Shown: positions 1 through 14,935, numbered from the stretch's first letter. The stretch is DNA of 64,000 nt from Aphelocoma coerulescens (GCF_041296385.1 NC_091014.1:46766078-46830077), one strand, 5' to 3'. Program-made: numbers and translations. The notes: a model not told the origin generated them from the letters alone.

Positions 1-1007
1 AGACAAGACTGATGGGAGCAGAGGATGGCTCTGGAGAAATCCCTGAGGCAGGAGGGAAGGAGATGATCTGGACTGAAAAATTGCAGAACAAAAATTTTGA
101 AGGAGATGTATGGTGCTATCACTAGCTGGAGAGAGAGAGTGCAAGCAGGCTCAGGCTTAAATTGGAAGACGCAAGAGCAGTGCCCAGTGAATTGAAATTA
201 GAGGAGAGAGGCTACACAGTGGGTGTGTAATTGTGGGGACAGGAGAGAGAAAGAGCATGTGCTCAGGACAAACTCACAGCACTGTTAGAGGCAGGAGGTC
301 ACATATTGCTGAAAGAGATTAATGGAATAGAAAACTGGAGAGAATAAAGGACAATTTCCAGATAAGCTCAGAGATGACATCCAAAAGTCAACTTAGGTAT
401 CCACACATTTGAGAGCTTGATAACATAAGCCCACTCCTTTGAGATGCTGCCTGGCTCATGTGCCTCAGTCCTCTTGAGCCAAATGACTGAGTTGCACTTT
501 CTTTCCTAGCACCTCTGCTCTTCCTAGATGAATTTGTTTTACTTGTTGGAGGCCTCACAGTCTGCAACTTGGGCCGCGGGGAGTTCGTATCCTTCTGACA
601 TCCCTTTCCTGGCTCTTGGAGGCTCCATGGGACATGCACACACCTGCAGCCATGAGTGCACCCAAGCCAGTGGCTTGGTGAATACATCCTGTGGAGCTGT
701 GCATCACCACAATCTGTGGGCATCTTCCCAGGGCAGGTGCTGCTGCCTGCTGTTTCACAGGGCTGCTGGAAGTTCAGCAGAGGGTTAGAAGGGCACAGAG
801 GTGTTTCAGCACAGTTCCATTTTCTTTGTCTCTCAGTTTTCCCTCTTGAGCTGCCAGAGGAAGAAAAATCCCATAGTTGTGAGGAGGTGAATGTTCACCT
901 CTTCCCAAACTTTCTTCAGGATCATAAGCTTTTGGGTTCATACTGTACTACTAGTTAAAGCAGAGCAAGAATTGTTTACAGCTGTCATTTGATAGTTCAT
1001 CATCACC
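1..1007. other. Intergenic, no gene seen
   Basis: Short overlapping ORFs at 388-958 on both strands show no recognisable domain or splice context. I see nothing else in it. Confidence 0.7.
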
Positions 1008-1210
1008 TTTCACTGTGAGGGTGGTGAGGCACTGGAACAGAGCAGCTCAAAGAAGTTGTGGATGCCCCATCTCTGGAAGTGCTCAAGGCCAGGTTAGATA
1101 GGGCTTTGAACAACCCAGTCTTGTGAAAGGTGTCCCTCCCCATGGCAGAGGGTTGATGCTAGATGATATTTGGTCCCTTCCAACCCAGACCATTCTGTGA
1201 TTCTATGATT
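1008..1210 (+). mobile_element. CR1 LINE 3' end
   Basis: Sense-oriented CR1 3' terminus: GGTGAGGCACTGGAACAGAG, CATCTCTGGAAGTGCTCAAG, GGTCCCTTCCAACCCAGACC and the terminal 8-mer tail ATTCTGTG-ATTCTATG-ATT (1192-1210). It is 5' truncated, as is typical. Confidence 0.93.
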
Positions 1211-4200
1211 TCTGCAATGTGGTTTTAGGTAGACAGGTAGATGGAAAGGCCCAGAATGTGAAGATCACCTGTCTGGTGTATGCATTTCTCAATTACACTT
1301 AAGAAGTATTTAAAGAGTGATGATGTTCCCTCAACAGACATGTCACAGTAAGTTTGAAGGAAATAATCAGGGATGGCCTCTGCCTTCTCAGAGATGCTGA
1401 GGAGGTAACCTGAATGAAGGAGCCTGCTGCTTCGGTCGAGGTCTCCAATGGCATGATGCTATCCCTGGGGAGAGGAAGCAGAAGCCTTTTGGCCTTACCT
1501 GTCAGTGCAAAATCCCAGCCCCTGGTGAGAGACGATTCTCAGGGAATCTTCTCCCCAAGCACCCTGCCAAGGGTAAGGATGAGCTGGGAGTAACACTTTC
1601 AAGTCAGTATATGAAGCTAATTCTAGAAGCAGTCCACAGGGGGAAATACCTCACCTACCACCCAGTTAGAGCCACCTGGTTTAGACTTTTGTCATTAAAA
1701 ACATTTCAAAAATTCAAAAGATCAAACTTATTTTTAACTAGAGGCTCGTTCAAAGATCAGCATTTTCTCTCTTGGCATCTGTGTAAGTATGCAGAACTCC
1801 TGTTACAATTTTACAGGAGGCCCTTGGGGTCAACGCAGTCCTTCAGACATGCCTGGCTATTTTAAGTGGTGTGACGTGTGCTGTCTTGAGCCTGCCAGTT
1901 CATTCACTGCTCTTCCATGAACTGGGCATGGCCTGCTCAGTGCTGGGTGAGGAGTGGAGGTGCTACCCAAACAGAGCATCACAATGTGGTGGGAAGATGA
2001 GAGGCTGGATCGGAGCAGTCTCTGCCAAGCAGCATCACTGCAGGGCAGCAATTCCAGCTGGACAATTACCTACGGGCTTTAGATCTAGAGATGCTTATTT
2101 TTAGTTTGTTAATTATTTTTCATTGAGGGACCCTTTCAGGTGTCCTCTGGGCAGGACTGGATGTACCTCACTCTGCTCAGCAGTAGTACTGGTCCCTTAC
2201 TGTGTAGGAAATGGTGATGTTACTGTTTCTATGAAGGATAGACTGCATTAGCAGTCCTTTTGACTTCAGAGAAAATTTGGCTGATCCAGATCTCGTGGCT
2301 GTAGCAATTTTCAGGAGGTGATCTGCTTCTCTAGCCATTAATGGAGGTTGATGTACCATGCACACATTTAAACATGTTAAAAGAGCTTTGTAGAAAGGAA
2401 TAGAAATTTGTTTCAATAAAAAATATGGTTTTGATTCAAAGCCCACTGAAGTCAATGGAAGTTGAAATCTGATAAGTGGATTTTGTATGGGGTCTGAAGT
2501 CACCTCCATCTTCTCTGTTTTGGTACCATATCTTTAATCCTTTCTATTAAAACACCTTGTTAACTCTTGTACTTCTCCATTATTTGCAAATCACTGAGAA
2601 TCTTCCAACTATCATCCAATGAGCAACAACAACTTTTCACTGACTCACTCACTGACGAAATTTTGAAACAACTTGATTCCTAAGTTTTCTGTATGAAAAT
2701 AAACCAAAGGAAACCCCAGAGCAACCATTACTGATTAAAGCTCCATCTTCACAGTGTCACAGAATCACAGATTGGGTAAGATTGGAAGGGACCACACCGG
2801 GTCATCTGGTCCACGCCCTCTCAGGCAGGGTGATCCTAGAGCAGATTGAGTCCAGGATTGAGTCCAGACAGTTTTTGAATATCTACAATGAGGGCAACTC
2901 CAAAGGCTCTCTGGGCAATCTGTTCAAGTGCTCTGTGATATGCAAATTCCTGTTGAAACTGAATTCTGATACATGACACCACCCTACAAACAACTGGAGA
3001 AAATGAGAGAGACGAAGTGCCTTTACTTTGCCCTCTACCCAGTGACTGACTGACTTAACTTTTTGGAACCAAGTATTTTGCATGCTGGACCAGTGTGCAT
3101 GTAAGAATAGGAGCACTTTCATGGGATTTATGGAATTCACTGTAATTGGAAGTCAAGTCACAGAAGGATTATGCAGTGATAGTGCTATTCTTCAGGAGTC
3201 TGTAATGCAGATGGAAAACATCCTATTTCTGCTCACCACAGGGAAAATTGCAAAGGGTCAGTCAGGAACCTGAAAAAAAGAGGAAGAAGAAACCCTGGAG
3301 TTACTCACTGCACTTCACATTTTATGTGAGAGCAAAACTGAGACCATGACCGTCTCTTGGGTAGACTTCTGCACCTGGCACATAATGCTAAATCTCTTCC
3401 TTAATCACATAAAAACCTGTTTGCTATGTAGTCTGGTAAAGATTTGAATCCTTGTCCCTCTGTGTATAGCATTGGTCCTTTTAGTGTGGGAATGGGTCTC
3501 CCCACACCTGTGTTCCAGTAAGTGTGCATCACCTGGTCGTGAAAGCAGGTATTGCTTCCAACTTACAGTCCTCTCTTGGGATTCATGGGAGAGATGAGAG
3601 GGTTAAGGCTGTTTCACGTATCCAGGAGGTCCAATAGCTGCTACACTTCTCTGACTAGCAGGACCAAAATGCCTTCTGACAGGGATTTGTTTTAGGAAGA
3701 AAGGTCAGTCCCAAGTCCAGTGCTGCAGGGGATTGCCTGGCAGTGCACAAGGCTAGATCCAAGTGCATTAAATTCTCTACATCCACTGCTATAAAAAGCC
3801 AATGTCTAACCCTATTTTCAATAACACTTTTTAAAGGTTTTGCCATCTTTCTGAAATGGTGAGTTGGTGTTTCATTCTGCAAGCCATAATAGCTCAAACC
3901 CCACATCAATTGTTTTTCATGTGCTGTTTTTTATCCACAAGCCATGGCTCCAGGCATTTTGAGGTTTTTTTTCCCCCTCTCTTCCTCTCTTTTTACTGTC
4001 CATTTTGGACAAGCAGGAATGAAGTGAAACCAGCTAATCTGCCTATGCTTCATTTATACGGGATTCAGGAGGAAAAAAGCAAAGTAAAAGACAGAAAGAG
4101 ATGGGGAGGACTTGCCAAAGAAAGAAAAGTGTTGGTAGGCAGTCAGCATGATTTTGTGCAATAAGACCTGTACTTGCTGGACTGTTGCTGTCACTGTTTT

Positions 4201-7200
4201 CTTAGCTCCTGCATAACCTCTGCCCTTCCTCCTCCCCTCCTTTCCTGGGTAATTGATATGCAAATATCAAGACCAGGATGAAATTTAAATGCCATAGAAA
4301 CCCACAGCATCGACGCTTTCTATGTCAGTTCTCTGCTCTGTCCTTCAGGCTACAAACTATTAGGAGGATTAACCTGCTGGCTGCTTCCTGAGTGCCACCT
4401 CTGCCAACTTCAGCATCTACTCAGCAGAAACACTCCTGGCAGCCAGAGAGAGCAGCTGAGAGGTGGCTGGGATGGTGAGACAGCTGGCCATGGCCAGCAG
4501 CGATGGGGCTGGCGGTGGGACGAGGCTGGGCACAGCCCTCCCAGGCCCTCACACTGCCTTTTGTTTCAGCCCTGGCACCTGATCCCAAAGCCGGGAGCAG
4601 AGTGCCAGAGGAAAGCCCAGCAGCCAGCAGTAGCCACAGCAGTGGGATGTGGGGATGGAGGAGTGGGCTGGGGATACAGAGGGAAAAGGATTAGCTGAGG
4701 AAACCCGCTGCCACTACCCTCCAGGCCACAAGCTGGTCTGGATCTTTGCCTTGTGCTGGAAAACCATCAAGGGTAAGAGTCGGCACATCTTTCACCTCCA
4801 AGAAACACCTGGCCTGCCATGGAATAGCACAACCTGTTCCTCAGCTCCTGATGGGGGAATGACTCTTGGCATTGTTCTGCCTCACCACTGACGTAAGGTG
4901 AGCCAAAGCTGGGGTTCAGGGTGACTGAGGGTGGGGTCCTCTGCCACTGGCTGTTACTATGTGTGTGGACACAGAAACCATCAGGCTGTGCTTCCCTCTG
5001 TGCCTTTTCCAGTGGGAAAGGAGGGCAACACGGCTGTGTTTGCTCCCACCTCTCATCCAGGACATCTGTCAGCAGGCCCCCTTTGTGAGACCTTGGACGT
5101 ATGGGATATAGATATTGGTGAGGCCATGCCACCCTCTTTAGCATCTGCTCTTTACTTTTGGTTCAATCTACGAGCATCACCTCAGCTGTGATCCTCCTCA
5201 ACTCTATGGTGCTGAGCTGTCCAGGCAACCTGGGGACTCTCAAAGCATCCAACTCTTCCCTGGTGGCCTGATCAATGGGAATTTGGTACCAAAGTGCAGG
5301 AACAAGCCTATTGCAGTGCACCTTACAGAAAGGTAATTCAGCAGAGACAGCCGCAGGGACTCTCAGATGCAAACACAGAATGAATTTAGAAATCCAGCTT
5401 AAAATCGAACTAAGCAAGCCAGGAGTAGGCACTGGATGATCAGGGTTTCCTCCAGGACAGTGACTTGTTGCTGAACCTGCTTCCCCAGTGGGACTGTTCA
5501 AGAACCACACTACATTTGAATTAAATGAGGTTAAATAGCCTTCAGTTACAATCACTACTCATGCGGAGGAAAGATGGATTTAGTAGAAAGCAAGATGGGA
5601 AAAACATGCCTCTGTCTGCCTGATCAACAGGATGAGCAATGAAAATCTGACAAACTCAGTTTAGAAATGCTCAAACAAGCATTTGGCAGTGGTTTCATGG
5701 CAAACTTAGGGAGGGTTAGGCAGTTGTAAATCACCCCCTTCAGGCATTCCAGATCAATTTAAATAATGACAATTTATCAAACATAGCAATAAAGGCAGCA
5801 TCTTGAGAAAACACATTACTGTTTCATGATCCCATTGGACTCCACTGAAAAAGAAACAGAAATGACTGTCAGACAACGTGAAAAAACATTGATTAAATGA
5901 TTGCACTTGATCGAATGAGCTGTTGGAATAGAAAGTTCCTTCCGGGGTCTAAGAGGTACTGTGAGCATTGGTCCCCTCTTGAGCCTGAGTCCCTTTGGGC
6001 AGCAGTGCAAGGGCTCCCACCCTACTTGCTGCAGGACATGCAGTGCAGCCTCCAAAGGCAGGCAGAGCCCCATACAGAAGCGATGGGAGTTTGTACCAAT
6101 GAACCAGCAGCAAAGATGGAAGGAGCCACGGTCCTGAGTGTGACAGCATGGCTGGGGAGGGCAGGGCCATGACTGGCTGTCCTCCTCCTTCCCCTCTGTG
6201 TAGCAGAGACTCCACAAAAATATGACACAAATAATGTCTGTCCTGTACTGATGGAAAAGCTCTCTTGACAAAGAGGTATGTTGCAGAAGGTCTATTTTCC
6301 CTCCTTTCTTTGGAAAACAAAGTATCTGCATCTAGGACATCAGGAGTAATCCAAGGGAGCCAGAGTGCTGGCTCAGAGGAGGATACCGGCCATGCACCAT
6401 GGGGTGCTGTGGAAAGATCTAATGCTAGAAAGAGCTCATGGTAGTTGAGGTACTTCCATTGCAGTCAGACTTGATGCAGGTTACTGAGCATCACAGAGTG
6501 CTGGATGGCGGAAAATGCACCTTCAAAAGAGAATTACTTCTGTACGGCTAACGCATCTAGTAGATTATCTGGAATATATCATGTAGTCAAAGGAATTAGC
6601 TTCAGTGGAAGTGGAAATGTAAGAGCACTTCTCTCTTTAAACAGAAGGAGCTCCATAAATGTGGAATGCGCTGTGTCTGTACTGTAGTGACACCATAATG
6701 TAGCAGAGCTATGGATTCATGTAACTCATGCATGTGAGTCTACATTTACTCTAGTCACCCTTTGGCTGCTTTCGAGCTTGGATCACTAGGGAGCTTTTAA
6801 ACATCATTTTTTACAGGCAGTCAAATATGACAGTCCTGGTTGTTCAGTGTGTCTGGATGTAGAACATGTACGGAGTGGGAAGACAGCCAGGGAACCAGCC
6901 TAAGTAACACTGTTCTCAGCTGCCTTATTCCAGCATATATTAAAGATGCCAGGGGCCTCATAACTTTTGCTCTGGTTGAAAATAGAGCAATTAAGCTAAA
7001 TTAGCCTGTATTAAGCTCTTCCTTACAGCTAGCTTTGGTACCTCTAAGCCACACTGCAGGCAGCAGTGAAGACATGAAATATCGGCATGGCTAGAACAAA
7101 GCCTGATCATCTCAGAGAGAGTCCTCTGGGGATTCTCCATCCTCCTCAAGCAGCTCAGATTTCCAGGCCCTGGTGTGTATGCCTCTGATCCCACAACATG

Positions 7201-10200
7201 CAGCAGGAACATGGTTGATCTGAAGACATTTTGCAGTACACAGTAGTAAAGTGACAGATTTTTACCCCAGGACATGCTGGCTGTGTACCTTTACCCAAGA
7301 GGTTTAGGAGGAGCTCTCAGAGAAGAAAGAGGAGTTGAGCCAGCTTCACTCTGCACAGCCTGTTCTCACCAGCTACACCAGGCAGATCTGGTAAATTCAC
7401 AGGAAGAACAGAAAATACAGCTGCTATAGGGCCACGAGGCCTGAAATGCCCAAATCACTTCTGCAAGTGGGCTTTGGGCACTGGGTCCTACGTGGGAGCG
7501 GAAGGGGCTGCCATACCTACATGCAGCTAGATGCATTAGTTCATCTATGTCTTTTAGCAAAGGCCTGTGGACTCCTATAAAGACATTTCAACAGGCAAGA
7601 CTTCTTCAGGTGATTGCTTTAAACTCCTGAAGGGTAACTTTGATACATGGCAGCTTAAAATCACTTTTGCTGGGCAACTGGCAACTCCTTCAAGTGCCAT
7701 GACTCAGTGCTGTGACTGTGATTAGAAGGGGAGGAAAAAAAGGGACAGATACCAGCCAGAAGCTTAGTTTGTGTGAATAAGACCATTCTATCAACAGCCC
7801 TGACCATCTTGCTCATAAGTGTATGCTAATTCAGTGGGGAATTGGGACATTTTTACAGCATTTTTGGAGGCGTTTGCATGCTTGGACTAGGACATGCAAA
7901 AACAAGGGGGTTTGCTCTCTTTTTACTGTTGCCCTTGACTCGGTTCCCTGCCCAGGTTTGCTGCTAAGCCTTAGATGATCTCTGCTTGGGGTCAGCTGGC
8001 ACAGCTGCTCCTTAAGGTTTGATTGCTTTTGGTGCTTACATTGGGAAGATTCAGCTTGCTCATTAGAGACGGAGACTGCTGAAGTTGCCTGGCACACATT
8101 ACATGTCAGTCCTCCTGGATTTCCAAGTTATCTCAATGGTGGGCCCCTGAAACCACTGAGAGTTGGGGTGCTTCTGCAGCACTTCTAGGCCATGGAAGCA
8201 CAGCTTTAAAGAAAAACAAAAGGACTGAATTAGTAGATATTTATTCAGTTCATCATCTGATAAGAAATGTGATTGTTCTCTTTTTGGATGACCACTCATT
8301 AAACCAAGACTAACCATACCATTCTTACTCCCGAAATTAAAATCTGAACATCATTGATTTTTTGAGCAGCTTTTCTTCATATCCTTAGATGTTGTTACTT
8401 ACTATGATGCCTGAAAATTTTCCTATTTGCCATTTTCAGCATGCTGAAATGCTAAGCTCCCAAAGGAGCTAAAGGAGGGAAAGAATGCCTCACCAATGAA
8501 CAGCACAGTGTTGGTTTGAGTCCTGGGCAGAATTAAACCTCCTTCTTGGGAAAACATCCTAACCAAAAAGCTATTGTAGGCTGAATTATTCTCAGTGTTT
8601 TTTCTTGCTTGCTTAGGTTTCTTTAGCAAGTTTCACAGTGTGCTGATGCACAGAGATTGTGCATGAGAGGATGGCTTTATCACCTGATGCTTTGGGCACC
8701 ACATTAGGAGGAATGGCCCACCTTTGCAGTGATATACATCCAAGTGCAAAATAAATGTAGATGCAAAGAGGTACAGTGTCAGCAGAAGCAATGAAAAGCA
8801 GCACATCCCAAAACACCCACCACAAACCAAAGCAGTGTGGCAGGAGACAGTGGTCTAAACATCTGCAGGTAGTGAAAAGGCTTGAAGTGATGCATCCTGG
8901 ATGCACTGCTATTTCAACTGGGATGACACCAGCAGCAGTCAGTGTTGATACTACTGCTGCTTGAATTTAAACTTATGCTGCTAACACAAATGAGTCCTAA
9001 AAATTTCTGTGGACATTATGAAAAGGTTTATCTTAGCACTTCCCCATCATTATTCCTTGTTATAGCTAAACCTATGTCCTTAACCCAAAAATATTTTCTA
9101 CTACTCCAAACTGCACCTCTCAGCCAATGAAAGCTTTGACAGCGATGTTTTTTCTCCTTGTCATGAACTTATCAGCTGAAACACATACTGTACACTTTAA
9201 GGAGAAAAAAATGGTCTATTTGGGCTGGAAAATAAAACTGAATAATATTTCATTTCTATTGTTTCTTTCTTGATCTTCTCTTGTTGTTTTCTTCCTTACT
9301 CTAAGTTCTTCTTCAGTCTCAAACTTGCTCTGCTTTTCCATGTTGCTACCTAAATCCGTCCTTTACCTCCTGCCATCATGACCCTTAATTCCTTCCTGTT
9401 AAAAAAACCAATCCTACCCCTGTAGCCTACACCTGATACCTGTCTTCCCTTCCCTGATCTGTCATCCATACCCACCCACTTCTCTCATTCCTCTTCTGCT
9501 GGTGTATTTTTTAAGCAAAATTAGTATAACATTGTGTGTAAGAAATTACCCCAAAAGAATACTAGACAATAAAGGAAATGCTCAAGCATGACAGACTGCA
9601 CTCTTCTGGGTCATCATAGTATCCTTTTGTGCTATAAAGCATGAGTCCAAAAGCCAAATGATCTGCAGAATGAAAAAAATATGAGACAATCACTCTCTGT
9701 ACTTCCTGTTTTTATGAAATGAGTTTAGACTTCTTAGAAAGTGTCCATTGAGAGCCTTGAAACCCCTCCTTCACAGGGCAAGCACAGTGACTGCGGTGAC
9801 AAAGTGACTGTTGTGCTTAGCATCTGAAAACATCAAAGTCCAGCAATGCAGTGGCATGTTTCCACCATTATGACCATAAAATCTCTGACAGGCATACATG
9901 GGAGTGGTCTTGGCTTTGTAGGAGTAGTAGTGCTACAAACTCTGTAAACACATTCCCTGATAATCTCCACTTACTGCTTACTGGTTGGATTTGCAGAGTG
10001 GTTCTGGCACACAAGAATGAGATTTCTTTCAAAGACTACTAAACAGGAGTTCTGCTCCAGGTGAGCATCAGCAGCACTCCAGCACCCAGGGGCATATACA
10101 GGATCACACGAGTGACCTGTCCTTCAGGCTGGTCCTATAAGCCACATGTATGATTGGGACATTACAGTCCAAAGAAAACCCCTTGGACAGATATGGTAGA

Positions 10201-13200
10201 TGCTGATTTGGCACACAGATCCATCTAGCATAACAAATTACCTGCTCATGTCCTGGATCTTCAATGTCCTGACCTCTGTAGTCCCATCCCTGGGCACCCA
10301 GCTTTCTCCATCTCCTTACAGTGAGCACAGACAGCTCACTCAGGAAAATATGGCAAGAAGGTGGCAGGATGCCCAAAAAGAAGATGACAGGACAGTTTGA
10401 TTTGTGAAACTTCTGTCTTCTTGTGGCCCCAGTACCAGTTGAAACTGCATTCCTACTTATTTAAGCACCACTAAACCCTAGTACTTTAGCTTGAGTTTTA
10501 TGATGCAAGGGGGATTAGGCTGACTGCCCTCCAATAACCCAGGCAATAAATTAATGTTCCCTTTGCCCTAAGACCTCTTCTGTAACAGAAAAACTACTTA
10601 GAAAGGACCTAGAGGTCTGTTCACCAACTTGGGAACCCCACTGTTGGAAAGATGCTGACGTGCTGGTGGGATTCCTACAAGAACAGGAGGAAACAAAGAG
10701 GGAGGACAGACCTCTGCTAGAAGCACAGACAGTGAAGCCTGATCTGGCTGAACAAGGACTGGAGAGAAGTACTGATAATAAATGAGTCATGGTATGGTTG
10801 TTCAAGGCAGTACAGTGTGCAGCTGTGCATACAAAAGAAAATCATAACAGAATGCCATGAAAAATTAAATGGAAGATGGAATGAAAGAACAAATTAAAGA
10901 AGTTGAGGGGATTTCCAACTCCATTAGAAACATAATAATGGATAATACAAGGATATCACAGCACTGTTAGAGTGAGACATATGATAGACTCCTTTTCCCA
11001 TTTCCAGTTTCTATATCTTAACAGACCATAAAAAGAGAATGTGCTGCCCTGCAGACCTAAGACTTTTAAGAGAAGCAAATAAACACATACATAGCTGCAT
11101 GTGAATGAGGACTCTGTAGAAATAGACAGGATCAAAAACATTTTTAAGACACAGAGCAGACACTAAACTCTGGGGAATATCTCTAATTATGGTCAAATCA
11201 TTTAATTTCAAAGTTTTCCATTCTGAGCTTACTTGGCTCTTCCCCAGGTCTTGGCCATTCTCAGAGATGGGACATTGAATGACTGAATTATGACTGAGAT
11301 AATGCTCTCCTTGGTTTGGAAGCAGAAAGTACCAGAAAAGGATGAAGAGAGATAAGCAATGCTTAAGAGGAAATTTCACAAAGATTCAGGAGTTATTAAG
11401 GATGGAAATATTTTTATGGCTTTGTGATTTTGGCATTGGACAAAATTTTAAATACATTCCTGACAGATGAGATAATTAAATATCTGGAGAGACATGAGCT
11501 GATACAAAGCCACTTACATTTCATACAGGATAAATTTAGACATTTCTAACAGCTGGAGTGACTGGGAGACTTTGGCAGGGCCATGGATGTAAGCTGCCAG
11601 AAGTTCAGCAAGGAAACAGTCTGACAGCCAGGATGGAGACCAGGACTTCACTTCATCATTGGCAAGGGGAGGATTTTCCAAGTGCAAGGGGATACAAGGA
11701 GGTCGCAAAATTTTCCTGATGCCCTGAACAGACCACTGGTGATCTGGGTGTTTGTAATGAACTTCTACTGCTGCTGTAGGCCAGTGATATCCTAATCCCT
11801 ACTAAAGATCCCTGGATCAGAAATATCTACAGGAGGTTACAGATGGAAATCTGAAATGTGTGGTCAGAATCCCATCCACTCACAATGCACCCCAGAAAAA
11901 TGCTGCTTTAGGGAAGGGGTTTATAACAATGCTGGCAGGGACATGGGGTGCCCCAGGTCCCTTTTTCATGCCAGGGTCAGGCCATGAGCTGTAGCAGCCT
12001 TGTGTAACCAGAGCACCTGAAGCACTGTGCCCTGCAACAGAGGGGACAGCCAGGACAAAGCTCGGACCACAAACTGGGAGGTATTTTGGCACCTTACTGC
12101 CCTTGCCTAAATACATCTGAGCCTCTGGAGACCAGGCAGGAGCAGGAGCACCACAGGACAAATGGCTCAGATTTTTAATGGGTTTAAAATTGGTTTGAAA
12201 TCAAAGAAGATGAGATCCATTGATCCAATGTCGACTGACGTTCCTGAGAGGCAGCCAAGAAAAACAAGCTGGCATTCAGAAAGTCACCAAAGAACAAAGG
12301 AGAGAAGTAGGAGAGGAAAGGGGCAATGGAAAGAAGCATGAAGCCACCAGCTCAATACATGTATCTAACAGAGGTCTGCCATGTAAGCACTAGTGTCTAG
12401 TGAGGTCAGATTCATTCCATAAAAACCTGCTGATGTGTTTGAAATGTCTCTTATTTAACTAAGAAAATAATTTCTGATTTCTAAGAACATCTCAAGACAT
12501 GAATTCTCTTTCCAGACTGGATGGATACAGAACAAGTTCTGGGATATTATATGGTTTAAAATGAATTAAAGGGGTCCTTTTTCTTTCTCTACTCATCCTC
12601 CAATGTATAAATCAATATTGCATTCATGTTTGCTGATCTAAACCTGTAGGTAAGGTTTCTCCCTTTACCCTGTAGTCTTTATTTCTCCTTTCTAGTATAG
12701 AAAGGTCAGAGAAAAGAAAAAAGCAAAAATGTAAGTGGCTTGGGCTTTTTCTTTCAGGGCTTAAATAAAAGAATTTTTATACTAGTCTGAAACCACTTTT
12801 TAAAAGCCATTTCACTAAAAATTCTGTTCTAAAGTGTTCCAACAGAAAGCAATACTCATTTTGATCTCCTGCTTTATTTAACATACAGTATGTTCCTCAT
12901 TGCTGCATCAACATATCACTAAATCTGAGCAAACTTCTTTGAAAGGCAAGGAGATGTGGAACACATTATTTTTTATACGTTTATTGAACAGGAATCGAGA
13001 CATAATGAAAGTAATCAAACTATCTCAGCCTGCCAAGGAAGACAGAGACCGAACCAAAAGCACAGGTTCAAAACAGAGCTTGGAAAAAGCCAGCAGTGAC
13101 TCAGATTGCAGTCAGTGATCTATATTTTCTATCTTGGGACAATGCTTTTTTTTTGGTGAGTAATTGTGTGGGTTTGTTTGTGGCCTCCTACGCACAGAAG

Positions 13201-14756
13201 CTCTGTATTTTGAGAAAAGTAATGTCCAGTGGGATTGACACTGAACTGTCTGACAGCAGATTTTAGTGTTCAGTGAGCAGCCATGATTGCTTATATTTTT
13301 GAAAGTAAGAATGAATATGAATTTTGGGTTTCTTTCCCCCAGTTAATTTTCAAGATTATTCTAAAACAGTAGACTAAAGAACAATCCCCCAAACCCAGCA
13401 ACTGTTCTGCATATGTCCACATAACATTCATGGTGTTGCTGGGACACGCGCTGCCTTTATGGGCTCTTCATGTAAGAATTTTAATTTATCCAAAGTTGAA
13501 AGTTTAAAGCTTGTGCTAGCTTGTTCCAAAGACCTTTTGTAATATTAACTGAATTATGTCAAGTATTTTCTGTCAGCTATAAGATTTGTCATAAATCACA
13601 AAAAATCTTGTAATAATGTAGGTCTGAGCATTATGTCTCCAAAAAGCCCCTTTCATAATGGGAAATACTGTCTTACGCTTTTTAATGTCTTTCTTTCCTC
13701 CCTTCCCTTGGGCTGTGCTTTTTTCTTTCTTTTGTCCTTTCTAGGGAAATTAGAGCTTTCCTTTGGCCTAACTGGAGAAAATCAACCATTTAGTAAAACT
13801 CTGTGTTTGTACCTTCTTTATCTCCCCATAATAGAGGCAATTTCCTTTCATCTGCACAAATATTTGGTACACTGAACTCCACATTCACCATTTAGTTTCT
13901 CCTCAGTAATTTTCCACTTGAGATCTTTTAGCAAAGATGGACACAAGTGAGCTTATATGAAAGCCTTCTATCGGCTGGGAACATTTGGTTTAGAGCCAAA
14001 CCCATCTCTTGCAAATGAGCAACACCTACAAACATCCAGCCCCAAATACCATAACCAGGTAATGCTGCCTGTTGGAGCAGATACCCCTACATAAAGAGAT
14101 CTCCTGGATGTCACCCTCCTTGCATATCCTTAGGAGGCTCAGGGCAGAAGATGCCCTTCCATTGGCACCAGGATGTCCAGAGCAACGGTAGGGAAGCTGA
14201 GGTGGGCCACATGCCCATTTTTAAAGGTTTATTCCCCTGGGCAGTGCTCATTGGTAAGCCAGGGCTCTTCACTTTCATCCATAATGCTGAAGGAATAAAC
14301 AGAAGAAAGAAGATGCTGGCACAAAACAAAGCCAGCAAAGGGCTGTCTTTGATGTGGGAGCTCATCCAGGACCAGCTGATGGGAGAGGCTGTGTCCCAGC
14401 TGACATTTCCACCCTTCAGTCCCTCAAGGCAGGCAGCTGCTTTGGCTAAGCTGCACAGAGCAGAGTCACTGAGAGATAGCCATTTTCTTGTTTCAGACCA
14501 AATCATGAAAGGAGCAGCTGCTGCAACCTCTTCAGTTCCAAGAAAAGCCTTGCAGGAGTGTATGTCTTTGAAGACTATATCTGTGCAAGGCTTGCATGTC
14601 AAGTCCCACACTGGGAACCTAGATGTATTTCTGTGGTGAATTGAGGACCCTGTTTTGATCATGTTGCCTCACCTCTTCTCCCTTCTCCTTTCAAAGGGCA
14701 CTGGCCCCATCACTGAGTGATGGTAAGCTTTGAGGCCTCTATCATACAATGGGAGC
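1211..14756. other. Intergenic, one CR1 only
   Basis: Apart from the CR1 at 2758-2965 this stretch has no recognisable gene or RNA. The longest open frame (5816-6331, minus, 171 codons) is Cys- and Leu-rich, has no family resemblance and overlaps other chance frames. From about 9,240 to 9,510 it is pyrimidine-rich. Confidence 0.65.
2758..2965 (-). mobile_element. CR1 LINE 3' end, reverse orientation
   Basis: Begins CACAGAATCACAG (reverse complement of the CR1 tail), then TTGGAAGGGACCACAC and TCTGGTCCA, and ends near TCTGGGCAATCTGTTCAAGT. It contains a local tandem duplication of ATTGAGTCCAG around 2846-2867 that is not usual for CR1. Confidence 0.9.
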
Positions 14757-14935
14757 CACAGAATCATAGAATATGCTCAGTTGGAAGGGACCCACAGGGA
14801 CCATCAACTCCAACCCCTAGCCCTGAGCAGTACCATCCCCAAGAGTCACACCATGTGCCTGAGAGTATTGTCCAAAAGCTTCTTGAACTCTGTCAGACTT
14901 GTGCTGTGACCACTTTCCTGGGGAGCATGTCTTCA
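14757..14935 (-). mobile_element. CR1 LINE 3' end, reverse orientation
   Basis: Begins CACAGAATCATAGAAT, then TTGGAAGGGACCCACAGGGA and CATCAACTCCAACCCC, and ends near CCTGGGGAGC. 5' truncated. Confidence 0.92.

Noticed and set aside
5816..6331. 171-codon minus ORF in the desert
   Set aside because: No domain, odd Cys-rich composition, and several other frames open at the same place. Consistent with chance.
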